The notes: generated by a model not told the origin, from the letters alone. 60,496 nt of DNA from Yersinia hibernica (GCF_004124235.1 NZ_CP032488.1:1-60496), one strand, 5' to 3'. Positions 1 through 9,478 are shown, counted from the first letter of the stretch. Numbers and translations are program-made.

Positions 1-1599
1 TAGTTGCGTTTTAACTGGCTTCTGCAGAAAGGGGATGTTCATTGCAGTCAGCACTGCGGCCTGTTCCCCTTCCGGTACCAGTTCATCTGAAAGATGGCGG
101 TGCCGGAGGCTGTTGTTGAGGTGGAATTCCCCCGACTTAAAACGCTTTCTTATCTGACGATAGAGCCAGAACTCATAGCGCCCGGCATTCAGGCCTGTGG
201 GCTCGCCATCTTCACCAAACTCCAGCAGGTATGGACGCAGGCGTTCCGGTAATGTTTCCGGCGGACATTCCGCCAGTGGTCGCTGCAAAAGCGTCTGCTT
301 TTTGCTGAACACCATTCTTAGCCAGCTCAGCGCCTCAGCCCAGGGGCTGTCCTGAACCACGCTGGTGAGGTCGAGTGACAGATATAATGGCCTCAAGTGA
401 CGCCGGATTAACGCCGTCATACCGTCAACGGCCTGCCACTGCAGCGCCAATTTGCTGACGGGTTTCACACTCATGCGTTGTGCGGTGGTTTTCAGCATCT
501 CCCGGGGCATGATTTTCCAGGCCTGGCGGCGGACTTCGCCAAAGGTGGTGGGATCCGGAACGCTGTCATCAACATAAAGCGACAGCAGACGCCCGATTTT
601 AGATGTTTCGCGCCGGTGTTTTTCCTGCACGTCAGCCATGAGTTTTTTGGCCACGCTGCGGCTCTCATCTTCAAGCTGTTTCATATGGAAAAACATCGCA
701 TCCACCAGGTTGTCGCTGAACTGGCGATAACGGATCCAGGCATAACACAGCAGATAAAGGCGGGTCTGCTCAGGCTTCAGATTGCGGAGATCGTAAACGG
801 TATAGAAATTTGCCAGACTGGCGTAGTACAACAGATTTTGCTGAGAAATATTCAGCGCTGGCAGGATGTCGCAGGCCTTGCGATGCAGCGGTTCCAGGAT
901 GGCCCGTTTCTCCCGCTCATGGACCATCTGACGCCAGCCAAAGTCACGCGCATCCTGCCTGAGGACCGCAAGTCGGGAAAGGGTATCATCCCGTTCAATC
1001 AGTTTTTTTAGGTCAGCAATGGCGGCGTCATCAAGCTGTTCCATCAGAATACGTCCCAGCCGCTGCCTTTCATCAGAAAGAACCCGGCTCACCAGTTCCT
1101 GAAGTGTGGTGTAGCCGGGGCGGATGATTTTATGCGCGTTGAGCCAGATAATCAGCTCAGTGGCGACAAAGCCGGGGGTCACATCGCGGTGAACAATCCG
1201 AGCGGCCTGTTGTTCAAGCTGTGAAGACAGTGCTGATGACCATGGTCGGTAACCATACAGCGCGCAGATATTTTCCCGCTGAGCATAGCGCTCGTGCTTA
1301 GAAGGAGATTTGTCCGGAGGTGGCTCTCCCGGGAAATAACGGCTCAGAACAAACTTGCAGTCGTCCTGAACATCATCCCAGCCGAAGCGAAAAAACAGGT
1401 GTTTGGCTTTAAAGTAAGCGATTTGCAGAATGCAAAAGAGTTGAGCATGAAGCCCTTTACGATTGTTCACCAGTTCCAATTCAGATTCATCCAGAGCCAG
1501 AAACTCCAGCCGCTGTGCATCATCGAAATCAGGGATACCATATAATGCTTCCTGCTCGGCGTCCGAAAGAATACTGAGGAGTTTATTTTTATTGGCCAT
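1..1599 (-). CDS. tnpA: Tn3-family transposase TnpA, N-terminal 533 codons (continues at 60496)
   Basis: The gene starts at the ATG complement 1597-1599 (MANKNKLLSILSDAEQ...) and stays open to base 1, exactly 533 codons. The reading frame continues at base 60496 without a break, so the gene was split when a circle was linearised. The N-terminal part has the usual Tn3 TnpA features: DNA-binding N-terminus, then a long helical region (HERYAQRENICALYGYRPWS, PGYTTLQELVSRVLSDE). It is divergent from tnpR, with the res region between them. It catalyses cointegrate-forming replicative transposition of transposon A. The full protein would be 1009 residues, normal for the family. Confidence 0.93.
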   Translation of the reverse strand, partial: MANKNKLLSILSDAEQEALYGIPDFDDAQRLEFLALDESELELVNNRKGLHAQLFCILQIAYFKAKHLFFRFGWDDVQDDCKFVLSRYFPGEPPPDKSPSKHERYAQRENICALYGYRPWSSALSSQLEQQAARIVHRDVTPGFVATELIIWLNAHKIIRPGYTTLQELVSRVLSDERQRLGRILMEQLDDAAIADLKKLIERDDTLSRLAVLRQDARDFGWRQMVHEREKRAILEPLHRKACDILPALNISQQNLLYYASLANFYTVYDLRNLKPEQTRLYLLCYAWIRYRQFSDNLVDAMFFHMKQLEDESRSVAKKLMADVQEKHRRETSKIGRLLSLYVDDSVPDPTTFGEVRRQAWKIMPREMLKTTAQRMSVKPVSKLALQWQAVDGMTALIRRHLRPLYLSLDLTSVVQDSPWAEALSWLRMVFSKKQTLLQRPLAECPPETLPERLRPYLLEFGEDGEPTGLNAGRYEFWLYRQIRKRFKSGEFHLNNSLRHRHLSDELVPEGEQAAVLTAMNIPFLQKPVKTQL

Positions 1600-1766
1600 C
1601 CTTGATCCTTATGCATACCCCTTAAAAACGTAATTGTCACATTATCATTAAAATTACACCTTTACGTGTCATAATTTAAATGACGGGTAATGTGACATTC
1701 ATTGACAGATTGTGACCTCAAAATCAGAGTGTCACATAATCGAACGTATATGTGATAGGAAATAGT
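1600..1766. promoter_or_regulatory. Divergent tnpA/tnpR intergenic region, probable res site
   Basis: AT-rich, 167 bp, between the divergent transposase and resolvase genes. It contains several TGTCACAT/ATGTGACA half-sites in inverted and direct order (for example near 1635, 1690 and 1730), as expected for resolvase binding subsites and for resolvase autoregulation of both promoters. The exact crossover site was not resolved. Confidence 0.6.
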
Positions 1767-2381
1767 ATGTTAATTGGTTATATGCGGGTATCGAAGGCAG
1801 ACGGGTCACAGACGACGGACTTGCAGCGCGATGCGCTCATCGCTGCTGGCACCAACACCGCACATATCTATGAGGATATGGCTTCGGGTAGGCGCGATGA
1901 TCGCCCTGGATTGACTGCCTGCCTGAAAGCACTCCGCGAAGGAGACACTCTGATGGTATGGAAACTCGACCGTCTCGGTCGAGACCTACGCCATCTCATC
2001 AATACAGTACATGATCTGACTGTGCGTAGAGTTGGATTGAAAGTGTTGGCAGGACACGGCGCAGCGATCGATACGACGACTGCTGCCGGTAAGCTGGTCT
2101 TTGGTATTTTTGCGGCACTGGCTGAATTTGAGCGCGAGCTGATTTCCGAACGTACAGTTGCAGGGTTGGCTTCGGCCCGAGCTCGAGGTCGTAGCGGGGG
2201 GCGGCCATTTAAGATGACAACAGCCAAACTACGTTTGGCAATGGCGGCGGTGGGAAAACCGGAAACTAAGATAAATGAGCTATGTAAAGAACTTGGCATT
2301 ACCCGTCAGACGTTGTACCGGCATATATCTCCGGATGGCCAATTACGAACTGATGGAATAAAACTACTCAGTAAGATATAA
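1767..2381 (+). CDS. tnpR: Serine resolvase TnpR of transposon A
   Basis: A 204-residue serine recombinase. The N-terminal catalytic domain begins LIGYMRVSKADG, with the nucleophile Ser in MRVS and the arginine motif LDRLGRDLRHL. The helix region GIFAALAEFERELISERT follows, then a C-terminal helix-turn-helix (INELCKELGITRQTLYRH). The start at 1767 is chosen for its Shine-Dalgarno sequence (GATAGGAAATAGT) and the usual family N-terminus; an in-frame ATG at 1752 is also open. It resolves cointegrates made by the divergent transposase. Confidence 0.93.
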   Translation: MLIGYMRVSKADGSQTTDLQRDALIAAGTNTAHIYEDMASGRRDDRPGLTACLKALREGDTLMVWKLDRLGRDLRHLINTVHDLTVRRVGLKVLAGHGAAIDTTTAAGKLVFGIFAALAEFERELISERTVAGLASARARGRSGGRPFKMTTAKLRLAMAAVGKPETKINELCKELGITRQTLYRHISPDGQLRTDGIKLLSKI

Positions 2382-2450
2382 ACTATTATTCCGGAATAGT
2401 CAGAAATTTCGGTGGCCCACAGATAAGGTATGGTAGTTAAAGAGATAACT

Positions 2451-2528
2451 ATGTTAAATAAAAACAAATTAGCTGAAATATATAAAAAATTCGGTTTTAC
2501 GCAAGAAAAAACTTATGATGACAATATA
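2451..2528 (+). pseudogene. 5' fragment of an AT-rich gene cut by IS1
   Basis: An ATG with a good ribosome site (AAAGAGATAACT) opens a frame beginning MLNKNKLAEIYKKFGFTQEK that runs into IS1 copy A at 2529. Its low GC content matches the NTPase gene beyond IS1 copy B at 12394 and not the GC-richer adhesin block between. I infer that it may be the stranded start of that NTPase gene. The sequence alone does not prove this. Confidence 0.45.
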
Positions 2529-2544
2529 GGGTCGTGCCGCAGAT

Positions 2545-3048
2545 TTAGTGGTAATGGTTAATTGTCAGATACCATCCGATGATCTTATCGTGCATTTCTT
2601 CTGATTTTGAGAAGCAGATAGTCTTGCGGGCTAACCGTTTGAGATGGGTTCGCAAGTTCAGATTATGTCGCTCTATCCTCTGGGTGTATTTCTTGCTGAT
2701 AACATGACTGGTTGAGGACAATAAAGTGCGGTATACCGGCCAGGCATCGGTCATGTAGAAGGCAATGCTAAACTGGCTCAGCAAAACCAGAAGACGCTTT
2801 AATGTCAAAGCATTTCGCGGGCCAAATACATGGGCGATAACGCGCTTTCGGATGCGGTCATAGGCATAAAACAGCCAGCGTTGATTGCCTTTACAGCGGA
2901 CATATGACCACTGCTCATCGGCTTCACAGCAGATAACCACCTCTGCGCTAGGCTCTACGTTTTGCGCTACCTGGTGCGGCGTAAGTTTTTTAGATGACGC
3001 AGAACGGTATTGAGGCTTATCCGTAGAACCCGTGCTGTATCGCGGCAT
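2545..3048 (-). CDS. insB: IS1 InsB' (DDE transposase part), copy A
   Basis: 167-residue frame overlapping the insA end by 82 bp in the -1 frame. It carries the IS1 DDE catalytic domain ([41 protein letters not shown]). The product is the InsAB' fusion made by frameshifting at the A6C site. The upstream part of the frame before the slip site is probably not translated on its own. Confidence 0.9.
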   Translation of the reverse strand: MPRYSTGSTDKPQYRSASSKKLTPHQVAQNVEPSAEVVICCEADEQWSYVRCKGNQRWLFYAYDRIRKRVIAHVFGPRNALTLKRLLVLLSQFSIAFYMTDAWPVYRTLLSSTSHVISKKYTQRIERHNLNLRTHLKRLARKTICFSKSEEMHDKIIGWYLTINHYH

Positions 3049-3245
3049 CCGGAGCCGTTCATCGCCATATCAACGATGGCCTGATGGGTTTCGGGTTTAG
3101 CTCCGTTGTAGCGATAGCTGAGCTGGAAGGTCTTCAGGCATTGGTTACAGCGATAGAGCTGCGCCCCTGAGCCGGAGTGGCCGTTTCGGATAACCCCATG
3201 AGTTTCAGAACAGCGAGGACAAACCACATCAATCTTTGCCATCAA
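2967..3245 (-). CDS. insA: IS1 InsA (zinc-finger/HTH regulator part), copy A
   Basis: 92 residues. An N-terminal zinc ribbon (CPRCSETHG...CNQCLKTF) is followed by a helix-turn-helix. Alone it represses the IS. Near its 3' end the minus strand reads CTAAAAAAC, the A6C slippery site at which a -1 ribosomal shift fuses InsA to InsB to make active transposase. Confidence 0.93.
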   Translation of the reverse strand: MMAKIDVVCPRCSETHGVIRNGHSGSGAQLYRCNQCLKTFQLSYRYNGAKPETHQAIVDMAMNGSGCRDTARVLRISLNTVLRHLKNLRRTR

Positions 3246-3293
3246 TCATCCAAAGGGTAAAGAGTACACCAACACTAAGTTTGCGTCACGACC

Positions 3294-3528
3294 CATTTTT
3301 GGGCTAATGAATTTATTACTATTAACGGCTCATGCCACGTGAGCCTAGGAACGTGGATTGATTGACTTTTATTTTTATCGATTTCAACCAGCCGCATTAA
3401 TTTAGTCTGGGGGAATAATTGAGTTGGCTCACTTGCGATGTTGCTCGCGCTTTAGGCGTCTCGCTCGATTCGATGAAACTTTACTCAGGTACTTAGGACA
3501 GCGCGTTCGGCGCAAAGGGAATGGATTA
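3294..3528 (+). promoter_or_regulatory. Upstream region of the adhesin operon
   Basis: Non-coding stretch between IS1 copy A and the zirT-like start. An inverted repeat (CACGTGAGCCTAGGAACGTG near 3338) and an AT-rich run (TTTTATTTTTATCG) are visible. The operon promoter must lie here or come out of IS1. I cannot assign -35/-10 boxes with confidence. Confidence 0.35.
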
Positions 3529-5823
3529 ATGAAAACAACAATGCGTCTTTCGGCTATTGCACTGAGCATCATCGGTACGGGTTTTTTGACCGCGGCCTTT
3601 GCCGCACAGAATAGCGCCCCTTCAGGCTCTTCAACAACTCGCCTCTATGTCGTCCCGGCAGACAGTAGCCTTTACCAGTTAGCCCTGCAAAGCGGCATTA
3701 CGGTGGCGGAGTTGCGCACCCTGAATAACGGTGGGCTTAACCGTCGGGAGGCGATGAAGGCCGGTGAAAGTCTGCTGTTGCCTGCGAATTCTCCACTGTT
3801 GCCGATAACAGATGAATCGGGTCTGTATGTGAATAACCTGCCGGAATTAGGTATGGGCAATGACCCATTACCGAAAGCCGATAAGGATGGTCGGATGCCC
3901 GCCTCCGCCATGGAAATGAAGGCCGCCGGGATGGCTCAGTCCGTAGGGGGGCAGGACTGGAACAACATGTCCGGCGACCAGGCACAAAATCACGCTGAAA
4001 GCTGGGCGAAAAACAAAGCCAAAGCTGAAGTGTTGAATCCGGTCCAGCAACAGGCTCAGGACTTACTGGGAAAATTTGGTAAAGCCCGGGTTACCCTGGC
4101 AGTGGATGACAACGGGGACCTGACCAAGAGCTCGGCCTCGTTGTTCACGCCGTGGTATGAAAATGACGATGTGGTGACCTTCTCTCAGGTGGGTGTACAT
4201 GACCAGGATGGGCGAACCATCGGTAATTTCGGTCTGGGTGTGCGCTGGGAGAAAGAGGCGTGGTTACTGGGGACCAACACCTTCCTAGACCAGGACTTTA
4301 GCCGCAATCACAGCCGTCTGGGTCTGGGGCTGGAGTTGTGGGCCGACTACGCTAAGTTGGCGACCAACTACTACCACCCACTGTCTTCATGGAAAGACTC
4401 CAAGGATTTTGATGATTACTTAGAGCGCCCTGCTGAGGGCTTTGATGTCCGCGCTCAGGGTTATCTGCCGGTGTATCCGCATCTGGGTGCCTCGGTGGTC
4501 TACGAGCAGTATTTTGGCGATGAAGTGGCGCTGTTTGGTAAAGATAATCTGCAATCTGACCCGCGTGCGGTGACGCTGGGGGTGGACTATACCCCGTTCC
4601 CGTTGGCGACTATCAAAGTCAGTCATAAAGACGGTCAGGACGGCCAGTCAGAGGCGCAGGTTGACCTGCAACTGAACTACCAGTTAGGCACCGCACTGGG
4701 CAAGCAACTTGACCCGGACAATGTCGGCGCGATGCGCACCCTGCGCGGCAGTCGTTACGATATGGTTGACCGTAATTATGACATCGTTCTGGAGTACAAA
4801 GAAAAGTCCGGCTTACTGGATGTGGACTTAGCTGCCGTCCCCACCACGTTGCTGGAAGGTGACACTCACCTGATGCAACCGCTGGTCAAGAACAAGTACC
4901 GCATTACTCGTGTGACCTGGAATGGCGATACGGTGCCATTGGCCATACTGCCTACCGGGGGCGTCAATAACCCACAAGGCTGGCAAATCACCTTACCGGC
5001 ATGGCGTTCAGGACCGGGGGATATTAACCATTATCAGTTGTCGGTGACGTTAGCGGATGAAAAAGGCCGTCAACAGACGTCTAACCCAGTCGATATTTTA
5101 GTTGGACAGCAACGTCAGGGCTTGCTGGCATTAGAAAGTGCCGCCAGCGTCCCGGCATCGGGCTTGCCAACGGATGTGATTACGCTATCAGCTCACTTGG
5201 AAGACCATCAGAACCAGGCGGTGAATGACCCACTGGTCACGCCGGTCTGGAAAGTGACGGATGCGGTGACAGGGGTCGCAGTCCCCGTCGTGGCGGCTGG
5301 CGGGTCTTGTCCGCTGGATGCAGCCAGTCAGCCATTACCGTGCGTTCAGGCTCTTCGGACACAGGTGGATGTCCGTACGGGGATTAACTACTACGTTAAA
5401 GAATTGGTCAGTACGTTGAGCGGGTCGTTTATTGTGCGGGCAGACCTCGGGATTTACGGGATGAGTAATCCGCAGACCGTGACGTTCACCAGTGCAAGCA
5501 GTACCCATCTGGTGGTCAGGGCGGAGATACAGGACCCGGCGGGACAGGACTTACTGACGACAGGGGCATCCCCTCAGGTGGGCGTGACTTATACCGTGAA
5601 GTTATTTGACGAGGCGAACGTGGATATCACGACCAGTATTCCGGCGGCGAACGTGCAATGGGCGTTAGACGGCACCAATACAGCGGGATGTCCAATAACA
5701 CTGAACAGTTTTGATACCGGGGTGCGGGGATATCAGTTTACCCCGAGAACTAACGCCAACAGCAACAGTGGCGTGGCGTGTGGCGACCAAGGCTTTGGCC
5801 TGAAGGTGACGTACGCCCCGTAA
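3529..5823 (+). CDS. ZirT-like inverse autotransporter (intimin/invasin family)
   Basis: A 764-residue outer-membrane protein. Signal peptide about 1-25 (cleavage after TAAFA); LysM-like periplasmic domain about 38-85 (LYVVPADSSLYQLALQSG); inverse-autotransporter beta-barrel about 150-425 (NFGLGVRWEKEAWLLGTNTF, LGLGLELWADYAKLATNYYH); then Ig-like passenger domains, ending CGDQGFGLKVTYAP. The start at 3529 is chosen because it directly precedes the signal peptide; the open frame extends to 3424. Three secreted proteins follow, as ZirU and ZirS follow ZirT in Salmonella, where the beta-domain protein exports or displays separate Ig-domain partners. Expected role: surface anchor or exporter for the following proteins. 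Its passenger is shorter than in giant intimins, which fits a multi-subunit design. Confidence 0.88.
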   Translation: MKTTMRLSAIALSIIGTGFLTAAFAAQNSAPSGSSTTRLYVVPADSSLYQLALQSGITVAELRTLNNGGLNRREAMKAGESLLLPANSPLLPITDESGLYVNNLPELGMGNDPLPKADKDGRMPASAMEMKAAGMAQSVGGQDWNNMSGDQAQNHAESWAKNKAKAEVLNPVQQQAQDLLGKFGKARVTLAVDDNGDLTKSSASLFTPWYENDDVVTFSQVGVHDQDGRTIGNFGLGVRWEKEAWLLGTNTFLDQDFSRNHSRLGLGLELWADYAKLATNYYHPLSSWKDSKDFDDYLERPAEGFDVRAQGYLPVYPHLGASVVYEQYFGDEVALFGKDNLQSDPRAVTLGVDYTPFPLATIKVSHKDGQDGQSEAQVDLQLNYQLGTALGKQLDPDNVGAMRTLRGSRYDMVDRNYDIVLEYKEKSGLLDVDLAAVPTTLLEGDTHLMQPLVKNKYRITRVTWNGDTVPLAILPTGGVNNPQGWQITLPAWRSGPGDINHYQLSVTLADEKGRQQTSNPVDILVGQQRQGLLALESAASVPASGLPTDVITLSAHLEDHQNQAVNDPLVTPVWKVTDAVTGVAVPVVAAGGSCPLDAASQPLPCVQALRTQVDVRTGINYYVKELVSTLSGSFIVRADLGIYGMSNPQTVTFTSASSTHLVVRAEIQDPAGQDLLTTGASPQVGVTYTVKLFDEANVDITTSIPAANVQWALDGTNTAGCPITLNSFDTGVRGYQFTPRTNANSNSGVACGDQGFGLKVTYAP

Positions 5824-6000
5824 GGCGATAAGGAGATTGACCATGACAGTGCCCCCGGCACGGAGCCTCTGGATGAGGTTGATGGTCAGTCATTTTGATG
5901 CAGGCAGTTTGATTAACAACACGTGCGTTGACGCATACCAAGGCGGGGAAATCCCGGTTTATATGGCTCAGTGCCAGACAGCAATAAAAAGGAATGAACG

Positions 6001-6921
6001 ATGACAATGAATTTTAGAGTCAAAAAAATAGTACTGGCGCTGGCCCTCGCGGGCATGACGACAGGTTCCGTGTGGGCAGCCAGCACGCCCTCAACCAGTT
6101 CGGTACAGGGACGTGTCCCAGTATTGAGTGCCCCGTCTAACAATGCAACGCAGGCGGTTGATTTTAGCGGTACGTATGCTACGCCGGGACAGCTGTCCAC
6201 CGGTGACACGGTGGTCATGACCTATGACTACACCGACCTTGATGGTGACGCGGATAACTCATTGACCACGGTGAGCTGGAGTTATGCCCCGTTGGGTGGG
6301 GGAGCCGATGTGCCGATAACGGCGACTAATGTAGCGGCACCGAATTCAGGCGGTCAGGGGACCTCGACTATCACGCTCCCGATTGGCGCCTTAGGTGCGA
6401 CGGCCATTAAGGTGACGGTACAAGAATTTTCGGCGACGGGTGACCCGATTAGCGGTAGTACGATTACGGTGACAGATACCAGTCTGGCGAGCAGCCCTGG
6501 TGGTGGTGGTGGCGGTGGTACCGGTGTGACGCCTCCGGGTCCGGTGGTGGTTGGGGGCAATATTGCGGGCGGTATCTTCCTGGCTTCTGCCTCACCAGCG
6601 GCGGGCAGTGGTGCGGTGGATTACGCGCGGACGGCCACCAATCCGTTAGTGGGTCAGACCTACGTCTTCCGGGCTTGGAATGATGTGAACAGTAACGGCG
6701 TCTGGGATGCGGGTGAGGCGCAGGTTGTCCCTGCCAGCATTCAGTGGAAGCTAGATGGCACAAACACCACGGCGAACGGCACCAGTACGGTGGCGACGCT
6801 GAGTAACCACAGCATTGTTGGTGCGACCACGGATACCTACGCTATTCCGGCGAACAGTCTATCCAGTTCCGGTGCGACGCCGGGCGACCAGGGCTTTAAC
6901 CTGAAAGTGGATTTTAACTAA
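6001..6921 (+). CDS. Secreted Ig-like adhesin subunit 1 (ZirU/ZirS-like)
   Basis: 306 residues with a signal peptide (MNFRVKKIVLALALAG..., cleavage near SVWA). The mature N-terminus carries the pattern STSSVQGRVPVLSA, also found in the next protein, followed by an Ig-like domain. A linker of six glycines followed by TGVTPPGPV sits near residue 165-180. A second domain ends GDQGFNLKVDFN, matching the C-terminus of the upstream autotransporter. Ribosome site AAAAAGGAATGAACG. Probably exported by Sec and displayed through the ZirT-like barrel. It is a paralogue of the next gene and I infer tandem duplication. Confidence 0.75.
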   Translation: MTMNFRVKKIVLALALAGMTTGSVWAASTPSTSSVQGRVPVLSAPSNNATQAVDFSGTYATPGQLSTGDTVVMTYDYTDLDGDADNSLTTVSWSYAPLGGGADVPITATNVAAPNSGGQGTSTITLPIGALGATAIKVTVQEFSATGDPISGSTITVTDTSLASSPGGGGGGGTGVTPPGPVVVGGNIAGGIFLASASPAAGSGAVDYARTATNPLVGQTYVFRAWNDVNSNGVWDAGEAQVVPASIQWKLDGTNTTANGTSTVATLSNHSIVGATTDTYAIPANSLSSSGATPGDQGFNLKVDFN

Positions 6922-7072
6922 GTGCCCGTCCTGTCTTATTGATTGAAAGGTGGGTTGGGCCGAAGGTCTAACCCACCAAACCGAGACAGGCGATGAATCA
7001 AACGCCAAAACCGTCAGGTCTTGCGCGTCATGCTCGACATCAATGAACACATTAAACCAAGGAAGAAGTGAA

Positions 7073-7975
7073 ATGAAAAAGAACAATACATTTACGTTAA
7101 AGAAGCTGGTTCTGGCGTTAGCGCTGGCCGGTTACACCATGAGCAGTGCGTATGCGGTGTTAACGCAACCGACCGGGACTATTCAGGGTACGGCACCGAT
7201 ACTGAGTGCGGTATCGAATAATGCGCAACATGCGGTTGACTTTAGTGGTACTTATGCAGTGGCAGGTTCGCTGAGTTCGGGCGATACCATCGTGATGGAA
7301 TATGGCTACGCAGATAGCGATGGCGATGGCGATGATTCCTCGGACAACACACGTGTCACATGGGCTTATACCCCTGCTGGCGGAGGCGCTGACGTTGCCA
7401 TTGCCTCGACGGGCGTGAATGCCACCTCGGGTACACCGGGTACCTCGACCATCATATTACCGGCTGGCGCGGTTGGTGCGACAGTGATTAAGGCGACGAT
7501 TCAGGAATACTCAGCGTCGGGTGACCCAATTTTTGGTCAGACGATTACGATTGCTGATACCAGCTTGACTACGGCACCTGGCGGTGGTGGCGGTGGTGGT
7601 ACAGGCGTGACCCCTCCAGGCCCGGTCTTACCAGGCAGCAACGTGACTCCGGGTATTTACCTGAGCACGGACGCGGCGTTTGCTAACAACCTGATTGGTA
7701 CGGCGACGAACCTGAATGTTGGCGACACTTACGTGTTTAAACTGTGGGATAGCGCGGCAGTGGGTACAACCGACCTGACGTCGACGGTACCGAACTACAA
7801 CTGGCGTTTAGTGGGTCAAAGTGCGACGGATAGCGTCACTGCACCGGGTACAGGCTTTATTACCAGCGTCACGGGCGGCAACTTCACTATTCCGGTGAAC
7901 ACGGCAGCAGACGGTACTCCGTTAACGGGTTCTGCGGACGGTGCGCAGGGCTTCAATCTGGCGGTCGACTACTAA
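7073..7975 (+). CDS. Secreted Ig-like adhesin subunit 2 (ZirU/ZirS-like)
   Basis: 300 residues. Start at 7073 after GGAAGAAGTGAA, directly before the signal peptide (LKKLVLALALAGYTMSSAYA). The mature part begins VLTQPTGTIQGTAPILSA, then an Ig-like domain with an acidic SDGDGDDSSDN loop, the same six-glycine TGVTPPGPV linker as subunit 1, and a second domain ending GAQGFNLAVDY. The open frame extends to 6950, but the earlier start would bury the signal peptide. A strong terminator follows at 8012. Confidence 0.75.
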   Translation: MKKNNTFTLKKLVLALALAGYTMSSAYAVLTQPTGTIQGTAPILSAVSNNAQHAVDFSGTYAVAGSLSSGDTIVMEYGYADSDGDGDDSSDNTRVTWAYTPAGGGADVAIASTGVNATSGTPGTSTIILPAGAVGATVIKATIQEYSASGDPIFGQTITIADTSLTTAPGGGGGGGTGVTPPGPVLPGSNVTPGIYLSTDAAFANNLIGTATNLNVGDTYVFKLWDSAAVGTTDLTSTVPNYNWRLVGQSATDSVTAPGTGFITSVTGGNFTIPVNTAADGTPLTGSADGAQGFNLAVDY

Positions 7976-8011
7976 ACCCAGTCTCCATCGGGTTAGTGTC
8001 AATCAGGACCA

Positions 8012-8037
8012 CGGGCAGGGTTTTCCTGCCCGTTTTT
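8012..8037 (+). terminator. Rho-independent terminator after subunit 2
   Basis: Stem CGGGCAGG/CCTGCCCG with loop GTTTT and then TTTTT. It separates the DGR target gene from the upstream operon, so the target probably needs its own promoter in 8041-8265 or depends on read-through. Confidence 0.85.
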
Positions 8038-8265
8038 ACCCCAGAAGGGGGGTGCATTGAATCACACGCATAAAGGCAGCTTCGTTGTGGGCATGAGAAT
8101 ACGAAGAACACGAAGACGAACGAGAAGAACACAGAGTGAAGACAGTGAGTACTGGGTTATCTGCTATGGCGGGTACCGCGGTAGTCATTGTTGATGACAC
8201 GCACGATAAACGATGCACCCCGGGACTGTTTGGGATTGTGACAGAGATTAAAGAGGGAAGGAAGA

Positions 8266-9429
8266 ATGAGAGATAACACACTGGGATGGGTTAGTCACCC
8301 GCTGACGCGTATTGCGCTTATTGCGGCCGTCACCATGGGGGCATCGACTCCGGCTTGGTCTGTGGTGCTGAGCAACCCGACGGGGCAGATAAAGGGGAGA
8401 ACGCCTACGGCGGCAGGCTCGGTATCGATACTGAAGCCAGGCGCCACCCCATTGGTGGATAATGACCAGGTACTGGGGAGCGAGAAACCGAACGAGTTCA
8501 CGCTGGCCCCACTCTCTCCTGGCGTCACGTTCACGGATTTGGATGGGGACACTCAAGCCGTTCCGGGATTGGCGATTGCGCCCGCGGGGGTGACTTGGAC
8601 GTGGAAGAATGGCCTCACGCCATTAACTCCCACCCAACTGACCCAGACGTTTGCGACGAACTTTGCTCACAACACCACCCTCACGGTACAAGCGAATGCT
8701 CCAGTGCTGAGTACATCACTCACCGGCTTGCCGACCACATCGGGCACCCCCATACCACTCGCATCACCGGTATACCGAGTCCGAGTGAATAATCCGCCAC
8801 CACCTGTCATCTATGTGAACGGAACGACGTTTGCATGGAACAGCGGATTTCCGACGATGGGATTTGTGGGTGCCAAGTTTCAGCTGTACATGAACGGGGT
8901 TGATGCGACAGCGAACAGTAATTACACCTATAAGGAAAATGGCAACCAGACTTGGGTTGATATCCCGGCCTCAAACGCGAGCGGGACTGAAGGCACGTTC
9001 ACCTTCACGGGTACCCCTACTAGTGCAAATAAGACATTAAAACTTATCGCAACAAACAAAACAGACAGCAGCGACGAGCACACACTCAATATCACTCTCG
9101 GACGCTGGTTTGTCAATGGTGGCGCGACTACCAGAACCGCAGCGAATGCTGACGCATATTGTACCGGGTTAGGAGGTGGTTATAGTACGCCGCCATACGC
9201 CACTATGACAAATGCGGCGTATGGCGCGGTAGGAACGCGGGCACCATCCGCTGGGCTATGGAGTCAGTGGGGGGCGATGGGCACGTTTGGTTCCGGTTGG
9301 CTCAGCAACTACTATTGGGCCCTTGAGCCTGGGGGGGCTGGTCGGCTCCACGTCGACCTCGACAATGGCGGCCTGTACAGCGTCAATCCGAGCGGCAACT
9401 ACTATGTGGCTTGTTCGAGGGTCCTTTAG
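8266..9429 (+). CDS. DGR target: secreted tip protein with C-type-lectin-like domain
   Basis: 387 residues. Signal peptide ending near TPAWS; mature start VVLSNPTGQIKGRTP shares the PTG-Q(I)-(Q/K)G-x-x-P pattern with the two Ig-like subunits. An Ig-like region spans about 35-270, with a PPPPVIYVNG linker near 180. From about residue 275 (RWFVNGG) to the end is a C-type-lectin-like domain of the kind found at the tips of inverse autotransporters, with a likely Cys pair (DAYC and VACS). Its last 44 codons are the variable repeat. The variable positions fall in the ligand-binding part of this fold in known DGR targets. Expected role: adhesin tip with a diversifiable binding face. Confidence 0.88.
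   Translation: MRDNTLGWVSHPLTRIALIAAVTMGASTPAWSVVLSNPTGQIKGRTPTAAGSVSILKPGATPLVDNDQVLGSEKPNEFTLAPLSPGVTFTDLDGDTQAVPGLAIAPAGVTWTWKNGLTPLTPTQLTQTFATNFAHNTTLTVQANAPVLSTSLTGLPTTSGTPIPLASPVYRVRVNNPPPPVIYVNGTTFAWNSGFPTMGFVGAKFQLYMNGVDATANSNYTYKENGNQTWVDIPASNASGTEGTFTFTGTPTSANKTLKLIATNKTDSSDEHTLNITLGRWFVNGGATTRTAANADAYCTGLGGGYSTPPYATMTNAAYGAVGTRAPSAGLWSQWGAMGTFGSGWLSNYYWALEPGGAGRLHVDLDNGGLYSVNPSGNYYVACSRVL
9290..9421 (+). repeat. DGR variable repeat (VR)
   Basis: 132 bp aligning without gaps to the template at 10242-10373 (constant offset 952). There are 20 differences; 19 are at template adenines (to G 12 times, T 5, C 2) and one is T to G at template position 10285. The last 25 bases before the end (TATGTGGCTTGTTCGAGG...) are identical, and identity then stops two codons before the target stop codon. 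Changed residues include ISN to LSN, NNYW to NYYW, PNGTN to PGGAG, RHNVN to RLHVD, and SNNN to SGNY. Confidence 0.95.
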
Positions 9430-9478
9430 TTTTTAGCATTTAATATTTAATTTTAAGCTTTTTTGCCCTTATTCTGCT

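Larger units (their letters stand above)
2530..3293 (-). mobile_element. IS1-family element, copy A
   Basis: 764 bp with ends GGTCGTG and CACGACC. It holds overlapping insA and insB frames on the minus strand. Two further copies (11630-12393 and 30700-31463) are of identical length and encode identical proteins. No 8-9 bp target duplication flanks it (CAATATAG on one side, CATTTTTG on the other), so it was rearranged after insertion or moved with its neighbours. Confidence 0.95.

Noticed and set aside
478..1011. 177-codon plus-strand frame in the transposase region
   Set aside because: Lies antisense inside tnpA, whose protein is clear.
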